NCBI GenBank assembly: GCA_900548205.1
Contig: URJS01000094.1
Location: 1 to 6,730 of the forward strand
DNA from: an uncultured Roseburia sp.
Lineage (GTDB): Bacteria > Bacillota > Clostridia > Lachnospirales > Lachnospiraceae
DNA: 6,730 nt
Direction of reading: 5' to 3'
Part shown: piece by piece, positions 1 through 6,670 of the stretch
Layout: the number at the start of each line of letters is the position of its first letter
How positions within the stretch are numbered: position 1 is the first letter of the stretch
Made by a program: the position numbers and the translations under genes
Notes under the pieces: model-generated
Seen by the model: only the letters and a program-made list of their open reading frames with translations
What the model was told of the DNA's origin: nothing
Databases searched by the model: none

Positions 1-1661
1 TTCTTCCATTCATCACAGGCGTCGTTTAAACGGCGCATCACACGCAGTGCAAACTCTGTGCCCGTCGGCTCCGTATGCGAAACCCCCTTCATATATCTGG
101 TACATTCGCAAAGCCCGGCATAACCGAGTGAGATCGTTGAATAGCCGTCAAACAGCAGCCGGTCGATCGTCTCTCCCTTTTTCAGGCGCGCCAGCGCGCC
201 GTTCTGCCAGAGGATCGGCGCAACGTCGGACGGCGTTCCCTTTAAACGCTCATGCCTTGCCATCAATGCCCTGTAACAAAGCTCCAGTCTCTCATCCAAA
301 AGCTCCCAGAATTTATCTTCATCCCCACCGGATGAGCATGCGGCGTCTACCAGATTTAAGGTCACAACGCCCTGATTAAATCTTCCGTAATATTTCCTGC
401 CCGGCACATAATTATTTGCATTTGCATAGTTTTCTTTTGTGCGGTCAACCGTTAAGAATGAACGGCAGCCCATGCAGGTATAGCATGCACCCTGCTTGAG
501 CTTCTTCATCATCTTCTCGGAAATATAATCTGGCACCATACGCTTTGCGGTGCACTCGGCAGCAAGTTTTGTCAAATGCCAGTACTTCGTACCCTCGCGG
601 ATATTATCCTCCTCCAGCACATAGATCAGCTTTGGAAACGCCGGCGTAATATAAACGCCCTGCTCATTTTTGACGCCGAGGATCCGCTGATGCAGCATTT
701 CCTCGATGACTGCTGCAAGGTCATCTCTAAGCTGTCCCTCCGGCACTTCGTTCAGATACATAAACACGGTGATAAACGGCGCCTGCCCGTTTGTCGTCAT
801 CAGCGTAATGACCTGATACTGGATCATCTGTACCCCGCGGTTGATCTCCTCCTTCACGCGCAGCTCCGCAATCCGGTTCACCTTCTCCTCCGTCGGCTCT
901 ACATCTGCCGCAAGAAGCTCCGTGCGTACCTGTCTGCGGAATTTCTCACGGCTGACCTGTACAAAGGGCGCCAGATGCGAAAGCGAGATACTCTGCCCCC
1001 CATACTGCGAGCTCGCGATCTGCGCGATCGCCTGCGTCGCAATATTGCAGGCGGTAGAAAAGCTTTTCGGAGGATCGATCATCGTCTCGCTGATGACTGT
1101 TCCGTTCTGCAGCATATCCTCCAGATTTACCAGACAGCAGTTATGCATATGCTGCGCAAAATAATCGGCGTCGTGAAAGTGGATAATCCCCTTCTCATGC
1201 GCCTCTACAATATCGGGCGGAAGCAAAAATCTTCTCGTGATGTCCTTGCTGACCTCCCCCGCCATGTAATCGCGCTGCACACTGTTTACGGTGGGATTCT
1301 TATTGGAATTCTCCTGCTTTACTTCTTCATTATTACATTCAAGCAGACTTAAGATCTGTTCATCCGTGGAATTTGACTTGCGGACAAGCTCTCTCTTATA
1401 GCGATATGTAATGTAGTTGCGGGCAACGTTAAACGCATGCTGGCTCATGATCTGGTTTTCCACCATATCCTGGATCTCCTCCACGCTCGGCGAACGCTTC
1501 ATATTCTCGCACGCCCGCTCCACATTCGCAAGGATGCTCTGTATTTTTTCTTCACTCAGCTTCTCGTAATCGATGACGCTGTCATTCGCCTTGCGGATCG
1601 CCGCCTCAATCTTCCTCAGATCAAAAACATCTTCACTTCCGCTTCTTTTAATAATCTTCAT
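1..1661 (-). CDS. nrdD: Anaerobic (class III) ribonucleoside-triphosphate reductase, C-terminus cut off by window edge
   Basis: Reduces ribonucleoside triphosphates to deoxyribonucleotides under anoxia, using a glycyl radical installed by the activase NrdG. The frame is open for 553 codons to the window edge. Residues 1-95 form an ATP-cone allosteric domain, starting MKIIKRSGSEDVFDLRKIEA. The catalytic barrel shows GIIHFHDADYF (158-168) followed by NCC (174-176), YGGQSISLSHL (220-230), TCMGCRSFL (395-403) and GVVTLNL (431-437). By family knowledge the Cys of GCRSFL (399) matches the thiyl-radical cysteine and the NCC motif supplies the partner cysteine. The zinc-cysteine and glycyl-radical C-terminus lies beyond the window, so activity cannot be judged. 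The ATG at 1661 is chosen because the protein begins exactly at the ATP cone; a purine-rich AAGGG sits 10 nt upstream and GGAGG a little further, so the spacing is long. No in-frame upstream alternative looks better. The gene has its own NrdR-box promoter. Confidence 0.96.
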   Translation of the reverse strand, partial: MKIIKRSGSEDVFDLRKIEAAIRKANDSVIDYEKLSEEKIQSILANVERACENMKRSPSVEEIQDMVENQIMSQHAFNVARNYITYRYKRELVRKSNSTDEQILSLLECNNEEVKQENSNKNPTVNSVQRDYMAGEVSKDITRRFLLPPDIVEAHEKGIIHFHDADYFAQHMHNCCLVNLEDMLQNGTVISETMIDPPKSFSTACNIATQAIAQIASSQYGGQSISLSHLAPFVQVSREKFRRQVRTELLAADVEPTEEKVNRIAELRVKEEINRGVQMIQYQVITLMTTNGQAPFITVFMYLNEVPEGQLRDDLAAVIEEMLHQRILGVKNEQGVYITPAFPKLIYVLEEDNIREGTKYWHLTKLAAECTAKRMVPDYISEKMMKKLKQGACYTCMGCRSFLTVDRTKENYANANNYVPGRKYYGRFNQGVVTLNLVDAACSSGGDEDKFWELLDERLELCYRALMARHERLKGTPSDVAPILWQNGALARLKKGETIDRLLFDGYSTISLGYAGLCECTRYMKGVSHTEPTGTEFALRVMRRLNDACDEWK

Positions 1662-1735
1662 AAGCCAGAATCCCTTCCTCCCTCATTGCAAATACAATGC
1701 CAACATCCAGACAGCACCTATTTGCCCTAACAATG

Positions 1736-1763
1736 ATTATACAATATCTTGTGTTTTTGTCAA
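1736..1763 (-). promoter_or_regulatory. Sigma-A-type promoter of nrdD
   Basis: Read on the minus strand, a perfect TTGACA (-35, 1763-1758) is followed by a 16-bp spacer and a perfect TATAAT (-10, 1741-1736). Transcription would start near 1729, giving a leader of about 68 nt before the nrdD ATG at 1661. The match to the housekeeping consensus is unusually good, which fits a promoter that needs repression. Start site inferred, not measured. Confidence 0.85.
1739..1754 (-). promoter_or_regulatory. NrdR box 1, overlapping the nrdD -10 and spacer
   Basis: The 16-mer ATACAATATCTTGTGT (plus-strand reading) matches the published NrdR box consensus acaCwAtATaTwGtgt at 14 of 16 positions, including the central ATAT and the outer GTGT. 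It covers half of the -10 hexamer and most of the spacer, so a bound ATP-cone repressor NrdR would block RNA polymerase. NrdR control of nrdD is established in many bacteria; binding here is inferred. Confidence 0.8.
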
Positions 1764-1768
1764 TTTGT

Positions 1769-1784
1769 TTTCTATATTCTGTGG
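1769..1784 (-). promoter_or_regulatory. NrdR box 2, just upstream of the nrdD -35
   Basis: A weaker copy of the NrdR box: the minus-strand reading CCACAGAATATAGAAA keeps the left arm CCACA and the ATATAG core but loses the right GTGT arm. It lies 14 bp beyond box 1, with 30 bp between box centres. NrdR operators usually come as a pair about three helical turns apart, so the position supports the call even though the sequence is imperfect. Confidence 0.6.
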
Positions 1785-1844
1785 TATTTCATCATATTTC
1801 AAAACTCCTCTGTCCCATCATGCCGCCCAAGCAAACGCCATTCT

Positions 1845-3308
1845 TCAGTCACTCCCAGCTTTCCTGGCATCCTCCAACAGCTCAAGCAAGCGCTCTTTGA
1901 CCAATCCTGGGTCTGCCTTCCCTCCGGTAGCCCTCATCGTCTGCCCAACCAAAAAGCCAAGCGCCCGCTCCTTTCCGCCAAGATAATCGCTCACCGACTG
2001 CGGATTCTCGGCTATCGCCTTCCTGACAGCAGCCAAAAGCGCGTTGGCGTCATCAATCGTTTTTAAACCGTTTTCTTCTATATAATGCGCAGGGTCAATA
2101 TCCTGAGAGAATACAAGCGCAAACACTTCCTTTGCAACCGTATTTGTAATACTGCCCGCATCTGCGAGCGCTACCAGCTTTGCAAAATTTTCCGGTGAAA
2201 AAGAAAGCTCATCCGGCGCAAGTCCATGTTCTTTCATAAGACGAATGACCTCTCCCATCATCCAGTTGGAAACGCTCTTTGGTCTTCCGCAAAAACTCAC
2301 CGTCTTCTCAAATAAATCCGCCAGCGACTTATCGCTTGTCAATAGCTTCGCATCATAAGCCGGAATGCCAAATTCCTCCTGATAAAGCGTTAGCTTCTCC
2401 TCGCGCAGCTGCGGTCTCCTTTCCCGCACCTCTTTGATCCATTCCTCACTGATCACAACAGGCATCAGATCCGGCTCCGGAAAATAGCGGTAATCGCTCG
2501 CTTCCTCCTTTGTGCGCATCGCGTGAGAGCAGCCCTTTTTTTCATCCCAGCGCCTTGTCTCCTGTACCACCTGCTTTCCCTCCTCGATGCATGCAATTTG
2601 ACGCTCCCGCTCGCCTTTTATGGCATTTTTAATCGCGCGAAAGGAGTTTAAATTTTTCATCTCTGTGCGCGTGCCAAGCGTCTTAGCCCCCTGTTTTCGC
2701 ACAGAGAGATTAACATCCACGCGCATAGACCCTTCGTTCAGCTTACAGTCTGACGCCCCCAGATACTGAATGATCAAACGCAGCTTTTCCAGATAAGCGA
2801 TCACCTCATCTGCCGAGCGCATATCCGGCTCTGATACGATCTCAAGCAGCGGCACACCGGCACGGTTATAATCAACGACGGATACTCCCTCCCGCTCATC
2901 GTGTACAAGCTTGCCCGCATCCTCCTCCATGTGCATCTCATGAATGCCGATCCGCTTTTCTGCCGCCCCTTCCCCGCTCTCTATTGTGATCCAGCCATTG
3001 GTACAGATTGGCAGATAAAGCTGTGAAATCTGATAATCCTTCGGATTGTCGGGATAAAAATAGTTTTTCCGATCAAATTTGCAGTACCTTGTGATCTCAC
3101 AGTTCAGCGCAAGTCCCACCGCAAGCGCATACGCTACAACCTGACGGTTTAACATCGGAAGCGCTCCGGGCATTCCCGTACAGACCGGGCAGGTGTGGCT
3201 GTTCGGCGCACCGCCAAACACTGTGGAACACCCGCAAAAAATCTTTGTCTTTGTTGCCAGTTCTACATGGACCTCCAGTCCGATGACTGTCTCATATGCT
3301 TCACCCAT
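1845..3308 (-). CDS. gatB: Asp-tRNA(Asn)/Glu-tRNA(Gln) amidotransferase subunit B
   Basis: The tRNA-binding and kinase-like subunit of GatCAB. It phosphorylates the side-chain carboxylate of misacylated tRNA and amidates it with ammonia channelled from GatA. The 487-residue protein is close to usual family length. The cradle domain shows YETVIGLEVHVEL (5-17), the GatB signature FDRKNYFYPDNPKDYQISQ (78-96), HMEEDAGK (126-133), DYNRAGVPLLEIVSEPD (146-162), SMRVDVNLSVR (194-204) and DYRYFPEPDL (272-281). The C-terminal helical/YqeY part includes SNWMMGEV (347-354) and GFLVGQTMRATGGKADP (451-467). Cys25, Cys27, Cys40 and Cys43 match the zinc-cluster positions present in some GatBs. Start: the ATG at 3308 has GGAGG 5 nt upstream. 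An ATG one codon earlier has only 2 nt, and a TTG at 3374 directly after the gatA stop has no ribosome site. It lies 66 nt after gatA, probably in the same operon. Confidence 0.97.
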   Translation of the reverse strand: MGEAYETVIGLEVHVELATKTKIFCGCSTVFGGAPNSHTCPVCTGMPGALPMLNRQVVAYALAVGLALNCEITRYCKFDRKNYFYPDNPKDYQISQLYLPICTNGWITIESGEGAAEKRIGIHEMHMEEDAGKLVHDEREGVSVVDYNRAGVPLLEIVSEPDMRSADEVIAYLEKLRLIIQYLGASDCKLNEGSMRVDVNLSVRKQGAKTLGTRTEMKNLNSFRAIKNAIKGERERQIACIEEGKQVVQETRRWDEKKGCSHAMRTKEEASDYRYFPEPDLMPVVISEEWIKEVRERRPQLREEKLTLYQEEFGIPAYDAKLLTSDKSLADLFEKTVSFCGRPKSVSNWMMGEVIRLMKEHGLAPDELSFSPENFAKLVALADAGSITNTVAKEVFALVFSQDIDPAHYIEENGLKTIDDANALLAAVRKAIAENPQSVSDYLGGKERALGFLVGQTMRATGGKADPGLVKERLLELLEDARKAGSD

Positions 3309-3313
3309 CATTT

Positions 3314-3318
3314 CCTCC
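3314..3318 (-). promoter_or_regulatory. Ribosome binding site of gatB (decides the start)
   Basis: GGAGG on the minus strand precedes two adjacent ATG codons at 3311 and 3308. Spacing of 5 nt favours the second. The resulting protein begins MGEAYETVIGLEVHVEL, which fits the normal GatB N-terminus, whereas the upstream extension of 22 residues has no family counterpart. Confidence 0.75.
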
Positions 3319-3374
3319 GTTCCAACGCACGGCACAGAATATCTGTCTGCATCACAATTTTTTGTTCCGAACAA

Positions 3375-4841
3375 TCATGTTGTTGCGGCAAACGGACAGC
3401 GCTCATAGCCCCTCGTCTGTTCCAATGCATATGCCGCACGGATCAGCTTCTTTTCCGCAAAGCAGTCTGCCATCAGCTGTACGCCGATGGGCAATCCCTG
3501 TTTATCTCTGCCGCAGGGAAGCGAGATTGCCGGAAATCCTGCCAGATTTGCCGCAACGGTATACATATCATCCCGATATACCTCCATCGGATTTTTATGC
3601 TCCCTGCCAAGAAGCGGCGCTGCGTGCGGCGCTGTCGGCGCCAAAAGAATATCATAGCGTGCAAACGCCCGATCAAACGTCTCTTTGATCAATCTTCTTG
3701 CACGCAATGCCTGCAAATAATATGCCTCGTAGCAGTCTCTGCTCAAAACAAAGGTACCGAGCAAAATCCTTCGCTTTACCTCCCAGCCAAAGCCCTCGGA
3801 ACGTGTTTTTTGATACATATCGTCAAATCCCTCATAGCATTTCGCCCGATGACCGTATTTCACTCCGTCAAAACGTGCCAGATTAGAGCTTGCCTCTGCG
3901 CAGGCAATGACGTAATATGCCAAAACCGCATATTCCGTCAAGCCAAGATCAAATTCTTCGACAAACGCCCCGTTTTCCTCAAATGTCTTTGCCGCACCAA
4001 GCACCGTCTCCTTGATCTCCGGGGAAAGCTCCTCCGTAAAATAGCTGCGCGGAATGCCGATGCGCAGTCCTTTGACATCGGCAAGCAGAGCTTCCGTGAA
4101 CCGGCAGTCCCTGCGCCGTACAGACGTTGCATCTTTTTTATCGTATGACGCGATCGTCTCCAGTACCGCCGCGCAATCCGACACATTTCTTGCGATCGGT
4201 CCGACGGTATCCATGGAGGATGCATAAGCGATAAGCCCATACCGTGATACTGTTCCGTAGGTCGGCTTAAATCCCGTCACCCCGCAAAAGGAGCTTGGCT
4301 GGCGGATCGAACCGCCGGTATCGGAGCCAAGCGCGCAGCTGCATTCCTCCGCCGCCACCGCCGCGCACGAACCGCCGGAGGAACCGCCCGGCACATGCGA
4401 TAAATCCCACGGATTTTTTGTCACGCCAAACGCCGATGTCTCCGTCGTACTTCCCATCGCAAATTCATCCATGTTGGTCTTGCCAAGAAGAACCGCCCCT
4501 GCCCGCTCTAAATTGCGGACTGCCTCTGCCGTATAAGTAGGCTTAAAATCCGAAAGCATCTTCGATCCACAGGTTGTCCGCAGTCCCTGCGTGCACAGGT
4601 TGTCCTTGACCGCGAAAGGCACACCAGCCAGCGGGCTTATAAGCTCTCCCGCATCTATTTGTCTCTGCACCTCCTCGGCACGCCTGCATGCGCCCGCATG
4701 ATCGACGGTCACAAAGCTTCCGAGCGCTTTGTCCTTTGCCTCGATCGCGGCAAGTGCCTCACGCACGGCTTCTGCAACTCCAATCTTTTTTTCTTTTATG
4801 CTTCTCCCAAGCTCGATTGCCGACAGGCTCATGATGCTCAT
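3375..4841 (-). CDS. gatA: Asp-tRNA(Asn)/Glu-tRNA(Gln) amidotransferase subunit A
   Basis: The glutaminase subunit of GatCAB, a cytoplasmic amidase-signature enzyme that releases ammonia from glutamine for use by GatB. The 488 residues match normal length. The Ser-cisSer-Lys triad is complete: Lys79 in GVPFAVKDN, Ser154 in PGGSSGGS (151-158) and Ser178 in LGSDTGGSIRQP (171-182); the numbering is the same as I recall for the Staphylococcus aureus enzyme. MDEFAMGSTTETSAFG (124-139) and the Gly/Ser-rich segment after it are also typical. The ATG at 4841 has AGGAG 6 nt upstream and lies 12 nt after the gatC stop. A second ATG three codons later (4832) is possible but has worse spacing. The gene ends in TGA, 66 nt before gatB. 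No defect seen. Confidence 0.98.
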   Translation of the reverse strand: MSIMSLSAIELGRSIKEKKIGVAEAVREALAAIEAKDKALGSFVTVDHAGACRRAEEVQRQIDAGELISPLAGVPFAVKDNLCTQGLRTTCGSKMLSDFKPTYTAEAVRNLERAGAVLLGKTNMDEFAMGSTTETSAFGVTKNPWDLSHVPGGSSGGSCAAVAAEECSCALGSDTGGSIRQPSSFCGVTGFKPTYGTVSRYGLIAYASSMDTVGPIARNVSDCAAVLETIASYDKKDATSVRRRDCRFTEALLADVKGLRIGIPRSYFTEELSPEIKETVLGAAKTFEENGAFVEEFDLGLTEYAVLAYYVIACAEASSNLARFDGVKYGHRAKCYEGFDDMYQKTRSEGFGWEVKRRILLGTFVLSRDCYEAYYLQALRARRLIKETFDRAFARYDILLAPTAPHAAPLLGREHKNPMEVYRDDMYTVAANLAGFPAISLPCGRDKQGLPIGVQLMADCFAEKKLIRAAYALEQTRGYERCPFAATT

Positions 4842-4853
4842 CGAATTCTCCTT

Positions 4854-5777
4854 TTAGCTGATTGTTTTTGGCACAAGAAATCCGCCGTCCCGCTTCTGGG
4901 GTGCATTTATAAGCGCTTCCCTGCCCCCTTCGGCATTTGTCACAACATCCTCCCGGAACACATTACTGATCGAAAAAAGATGTGACATCGGTTCAACGCC
5001 TGTTGTATTTAATTCTCCCAGTTTCTTCATATCGTCCAGCATTTTTCCCATGTCACGCCCTGCAAGCTCCTTTTCCCCATCGGAAAGGAATAGCTTTGCA
5101 AGACCTGCCACATGTTCTATCTCCCCGTCAGAAATATCACTGTGTGGGGGGCTTTGCGGCGTCTGCGCGCCCTGCAAGCCTGCGTCGTGTCTCTTAGGCA
5201 ATGCGTCCGGCTCATTTCGCCCGTCGGCATCTGTGACTCCCCTAACATATCCGTAAAGCTCTATGTCATAGATACCTGCATTTGTCCATCCTGCACGGAT
5301 TCTTGTACCCTCATGTCTCATCCCGCATTTGCACATCACCCTGCCGGAATTGGGATTTCTTGTATCGTGCCTTGCCTCAATGCGGTCAATCCCAACCTCA
5401 TCCAGCAGGTATCTCATCACTGCGCCAAGCGCCTCCGATGTAATCCCCTGGCGCCAATAGCTTCTGCTGATACAGTAGCCAACTTCCATGGCATTGATCT
5501 TCTCCTGATAATGAAACGCGCCGATACTGCCGATCGGCTCATCGTTCTCCCTTTTTGCAATGCACCATTCATATTTGTCTTCATTCTCATAGGAAGAAAT
5601 CCAGCTTTCCAGCACGCTTTTTGTCTGCTCTGCATTTTCATGTGTCTGCCACATCAGATATTTTGTAACCTCGGGATCACTCGCCCAATTTCGGTACATC
5701 GGCAAGGTATCGTCCAATGTAAAGCGTCTTAAAATCAGATGCTTTGTCTCAATCCGTCTCGTTCCTGAATGCTTCAC
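4854..5777 (-). CDS. gatC: GNAT (RimJ/RimL-like) N-acetyltransferase fused to GatC
   Basis: One frame of 307 codons from a GTG start. Residues about 8-180 are a GNAT acetyltransferase of the RimJ/RimL type: IETKHLILRRFTLDD, then DEPIGSIGAF (79-88), VGYCISRSYWRQGITSEAL (99-117) with the R-x-x-G acetyl-CoA loop, and the closing YGYVRG. The acceptor is unknown. Residues 181-212 are a Gln/Pro/Gly/Asp-rich linker. Residues 213-307 are a full GatC: ISDGEIEHVAGLAKLFLS, GVEPMSHLFSISNVFRED and NAPQKRDGGFLVPKTIS. GatC wraps around GatA and holds it to GatB. GatC alone has no ATG or ribosome site at its expected start; only in-frame TTGs in the linker and a GTG inside its first helix. Start: GTG has GGGAGAGGG ending 5 nt upstream and matches the GNAT N-terminus. 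An ATG at 5903 would overlap the Nudix gene by 79 nt. A six-base homopolymer (5146-5151) at the junction means the fusion needs checking. Confidence 0.88.
   Translation of the reverse strand: MKHSGTRRIETKHLILRRFTLDDTLPMYRNWASDPEVTKYLMWQTHENAEQTKSVLESWISSYENEDKYEWCIAKRENDEPIGSIGAFHYQEKINAMEVGYCISRSYWRQGITSEALGAVMRYLLDEVGIDRIEARHDTRNPNSGRVMCKCGMRHEGTRIRAGWTNAGIYDIELYGYVRGVTDADGRNEPDALPKRHDAGLQGAQTPQSPPHSDISDGEIEHVAGLAKLFLSDGEKELAGRDMGKMLDDMKKLGELNTTGVEPMSHLFSISNVFREDVVTNAEGGREALINAPQKRDGGFLVPKTIS
5146..5151. other. Six-base G/C homopolymer at the GNAT-GatC junction
   Basis: The plus strand reads GGGGGG; on the coding strand it is the C-run encoding Ser-Pro-Pro at the end of the linker. One base more would put a TGA two codons past the run in the GNAT frame and uncouple GatC. 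The tract is thus either a sequencing/assembly risk or a possible slippage site. As given, the frame is intact. Confidence 0.6.
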
Positions 5778-5824
5778 TATTTCCCTCTCCCGCTTTTCTC
5801 TAAAGCCTCCGGCAAAGCAGCCGT

Positions 5825-6412
5825 TTAACGCTGTGACACATCTGTAACCGGCTGCTCCAAAAGCTTCTGGTTCAGCTTCCGGTAAATCCGCCCGATCATC
5901 CATTCCTCCGTGCAGGCATCCAGCGCTTCATCAAGCAAAAACCATTGTACGCCGCTGTTTTCATCCGGCTTGATTCTAAGAATCTGCTCCTCGTCCGTCT
6001 CCAACAGATACGTCACATTCATGTGAAGATGCGACGGTACATAAACGCCGTTTTTCTCATGTCCGTTCACCGTCAATATCTCCAGCGAAAAAATGTCGTC
6101 GCTGACAGCACGAATGCTGCTTACGCCGGTTTCCTCTTTCGCCTCGCGCATTGCAACGGCAAGAAGGTCCCGTTCTCCGTCTGCATGTCCGCCGGTCCAC
6201 GACCACGATTGGTAAATATTGTGGTAAATCATCAGCACCTTATCATGCGTCCTGTTGACAAGCCAGGCGGAAGCCGTCATATGCGCCGTCTGATTTTCCC
6301 TTGTAAAAATGTCAGGCTGCGCGTCAAGCATGGACAATATCACTGCAAGATCACGCTCCTCCTGCTCATTATATGGATGATAGGCTCTTAATTGCTGCTC
6401 TAATGTTTTCAT
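5825..6412 (-). CDS. Nudix hydrolase, substrate unknown
   Basis: A cytoplasmic metal-dependent pyrophosphohydrolase fold of 195 residues. The Nudix box lies at about residues 74-97 in WTGGHADGERDLLAVAMREAKEETGV, read here in parts: GGHADGERDLL then AVAMREAKEETGV. The REAKEETG core with its metal-binding glutamates is intact. The first conserved glutamate of G-x5-E-x7-RE is replaced by Arg with a Glu one position earlier, as in the GGHADG-type variants. Flanks fit the fold: AHMTASAWLVNRTHDKVLMI before and HMNVTYLLE after. Start: ATG at 6412 has GGAG 6 nt upstream; ATG at 6415 (3 nt) and ATG at 6424 (GGAG lies inside its coding) are less likely. It is the first gene of the apparent Nudix-gatC-gatA-gatB operon, 47 nt before the fusion gene. 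Substrate cannot be told from sequence; no link to tRNA amidation is established. Confidence 0.93.
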   Translation of the reverse strand: MKTLEQQLRAYHPYNEQEERDLAVILSMLDAQPDIFTRENQTAHMTASAWLVNRTHDKVLMIYHNIYQSWSWTGGHADGERDLLAVAMREAKEETGVSSIRAVSDDIFSLEILTVNGHEKNGVYVPSHLHMNVTYLLETDEEQILRIKPDENSGVQWFLLDEALDACTEEWMIGRIYRKLNQKLLEQPVTDVSQR

Positions 6413-6444
6413 CATGCTCTCCATTCTTATACTAATATCTTATC

Positions 6445-6516
6445 CTAATGTACCTTGCCGGAACTGGTATAGTTCCCCCTATTCCTGTGGGTAGCCGTCA
6501 TCTCCTCTGCTCCCAT
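6445..6516 (-). CDS. Possible 23-codon leader ORF
   Basis: ATG at 6516 to TAG at 6447-6445 encodes MGAEEMTATHRNRGNYTSSG followed by KVH. It would start about 10 nt after the predicted transcription start and has only a weak AGG 1 nt upstream, so translation is doubtful. It spans the 6-bp hairpin at 6460-6476. No amino-acid run suggesting attenuation is visible. It overlaps the interrupted frame of the repeat-like element in another register. It is probably a by-product of the repeat sequence. Confidence 0.15.
   Translation of the reverse strand: MGAEEMTATHRNRGNYTSSGKVH
6460..6476 (-). repeat. Perfect inverted repeat in the Nudix-gatCAB leader
   Basis: GGAACT and AGTTCC form a 6-bp stem around a 5-base loop (ATACC on the transcript). 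There is no following T-run, so it is not an intrinsic terminator. It lies between the predicted transcription start and the Nudix start and could be an RNA structure or a protein site. Confidence 0.45.
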
Positions 6517-6533
6517 ACCTGCTTTCTATTTCT

Positions 6534-6563
6534 ATTGTATCATATGAGAGGAGGGGCTGACCA
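6534..6563 (-). promoter_or_regulatory. Candidate promoter for the Nudix-gatCAB operon
   Basis: On the minus strand TGGTCA (6563-6558) is followed by 18 bp and TACAAT (6539-6534). A TG one base before the -10 (6542-6541) makes an extended -10, which can compensate for the poor -35. Transcription would begin near 6527, leaving about 115 nt of leader before the Nudix ATG at 6412. It lies inside the repeat-like element. Prediction only. Confidence 0.55.
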
Positions 6564-6648
6564 CCTGCTAGCAGTGAAAATTTGTCTGAATGATATTTTT
6601 TATAAACCTTTCGCCCATATGTCACCGGAAAACGGCGCTTGCCCAAGC

Positions 6649-6670
6649 AGCCCGAAATTCAGTCTGGGCT
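6649..6670. repeat. Short inverted repeat AGCCC/GGGCT
   Basis: Five-base arms (6649-6653 and 6666-6670) enclose a 12-base loop that contains the in-frame TGA of the interrupted frame. It may be a small hairpin of the repeat-like element. The arms are short enough to arise by chance. Confidence 0.3.

Larger units (their letters stand above)
1662..1844. other. Intergenic region between gatB and nrdD
   Basis: This 183-bp AT-rich gap holds the nrdD promoter, two NrdR boxes and the nrdD leader. A weak stem (CATTG/CAATG, six-base loop, 1684-1699) lies in the leader just before the purine-rich ribosome site. I see no GC-rich hairpin with a T-run after the gatB stop, so either gatB transcripts end by another mechanism or some read through into nrdD. 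Only trivial ORFs (7-8 codons) are present. Confidence 0.7.

Noticed and set aside
576..1352. A 258-codon plus-strand frame, with others at 841-1164, 1437-1730 and 1573-1986
   Set aside because: The first three lie antisense to well-conserved nrdD coding sequence, and the last runs from the start of nrdD into the end of gatB. They give basic, low-complexity translations with no recognisable motif; they are shadow frames.
1684..1699. CATTG/CAATG stem in the nrdD leader
   Set aside because: Only 5 AT-rich pairs, too weak to call a regulatory structure by itself.
1790..1844. Intrinsic terminator after gatB
   Set aside because: No stable GC-rich stem followed by a T-run can be found in the minus-strand reading.
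3195..4148. A 317-codon plus-strand frame
   Set aside because: It runs antisense across gatA and the start of gatB, which have complete family motifs. Its translation is Cys/Arg-rich with no domain.
5778..5903. ATG at 5903 as start of the GNAT-GatC gene
   Set aside because: It would add 42 residues lying before the GNAT fold and overlap the Nudix gene by 79 nt, with GGAGG only 1 nt before it. The GTG at 5777 has a well-spaced ribosome site.
6413..6540. T-box riboswitch or other known riboswitch in the operon leader
   Set aside because: The leader is only about 115 nt, and I see no T-box GGGTGGNACCGCG-like sequence, no terminator with T-run and no other known aptamer core.
6565..6574. Ten-base palindrome CTGCTAGCAG
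   Set aside because: Perfect but short and without a matching partner site; it lies just upstream of the predicted -35 but matches no operator I can name.
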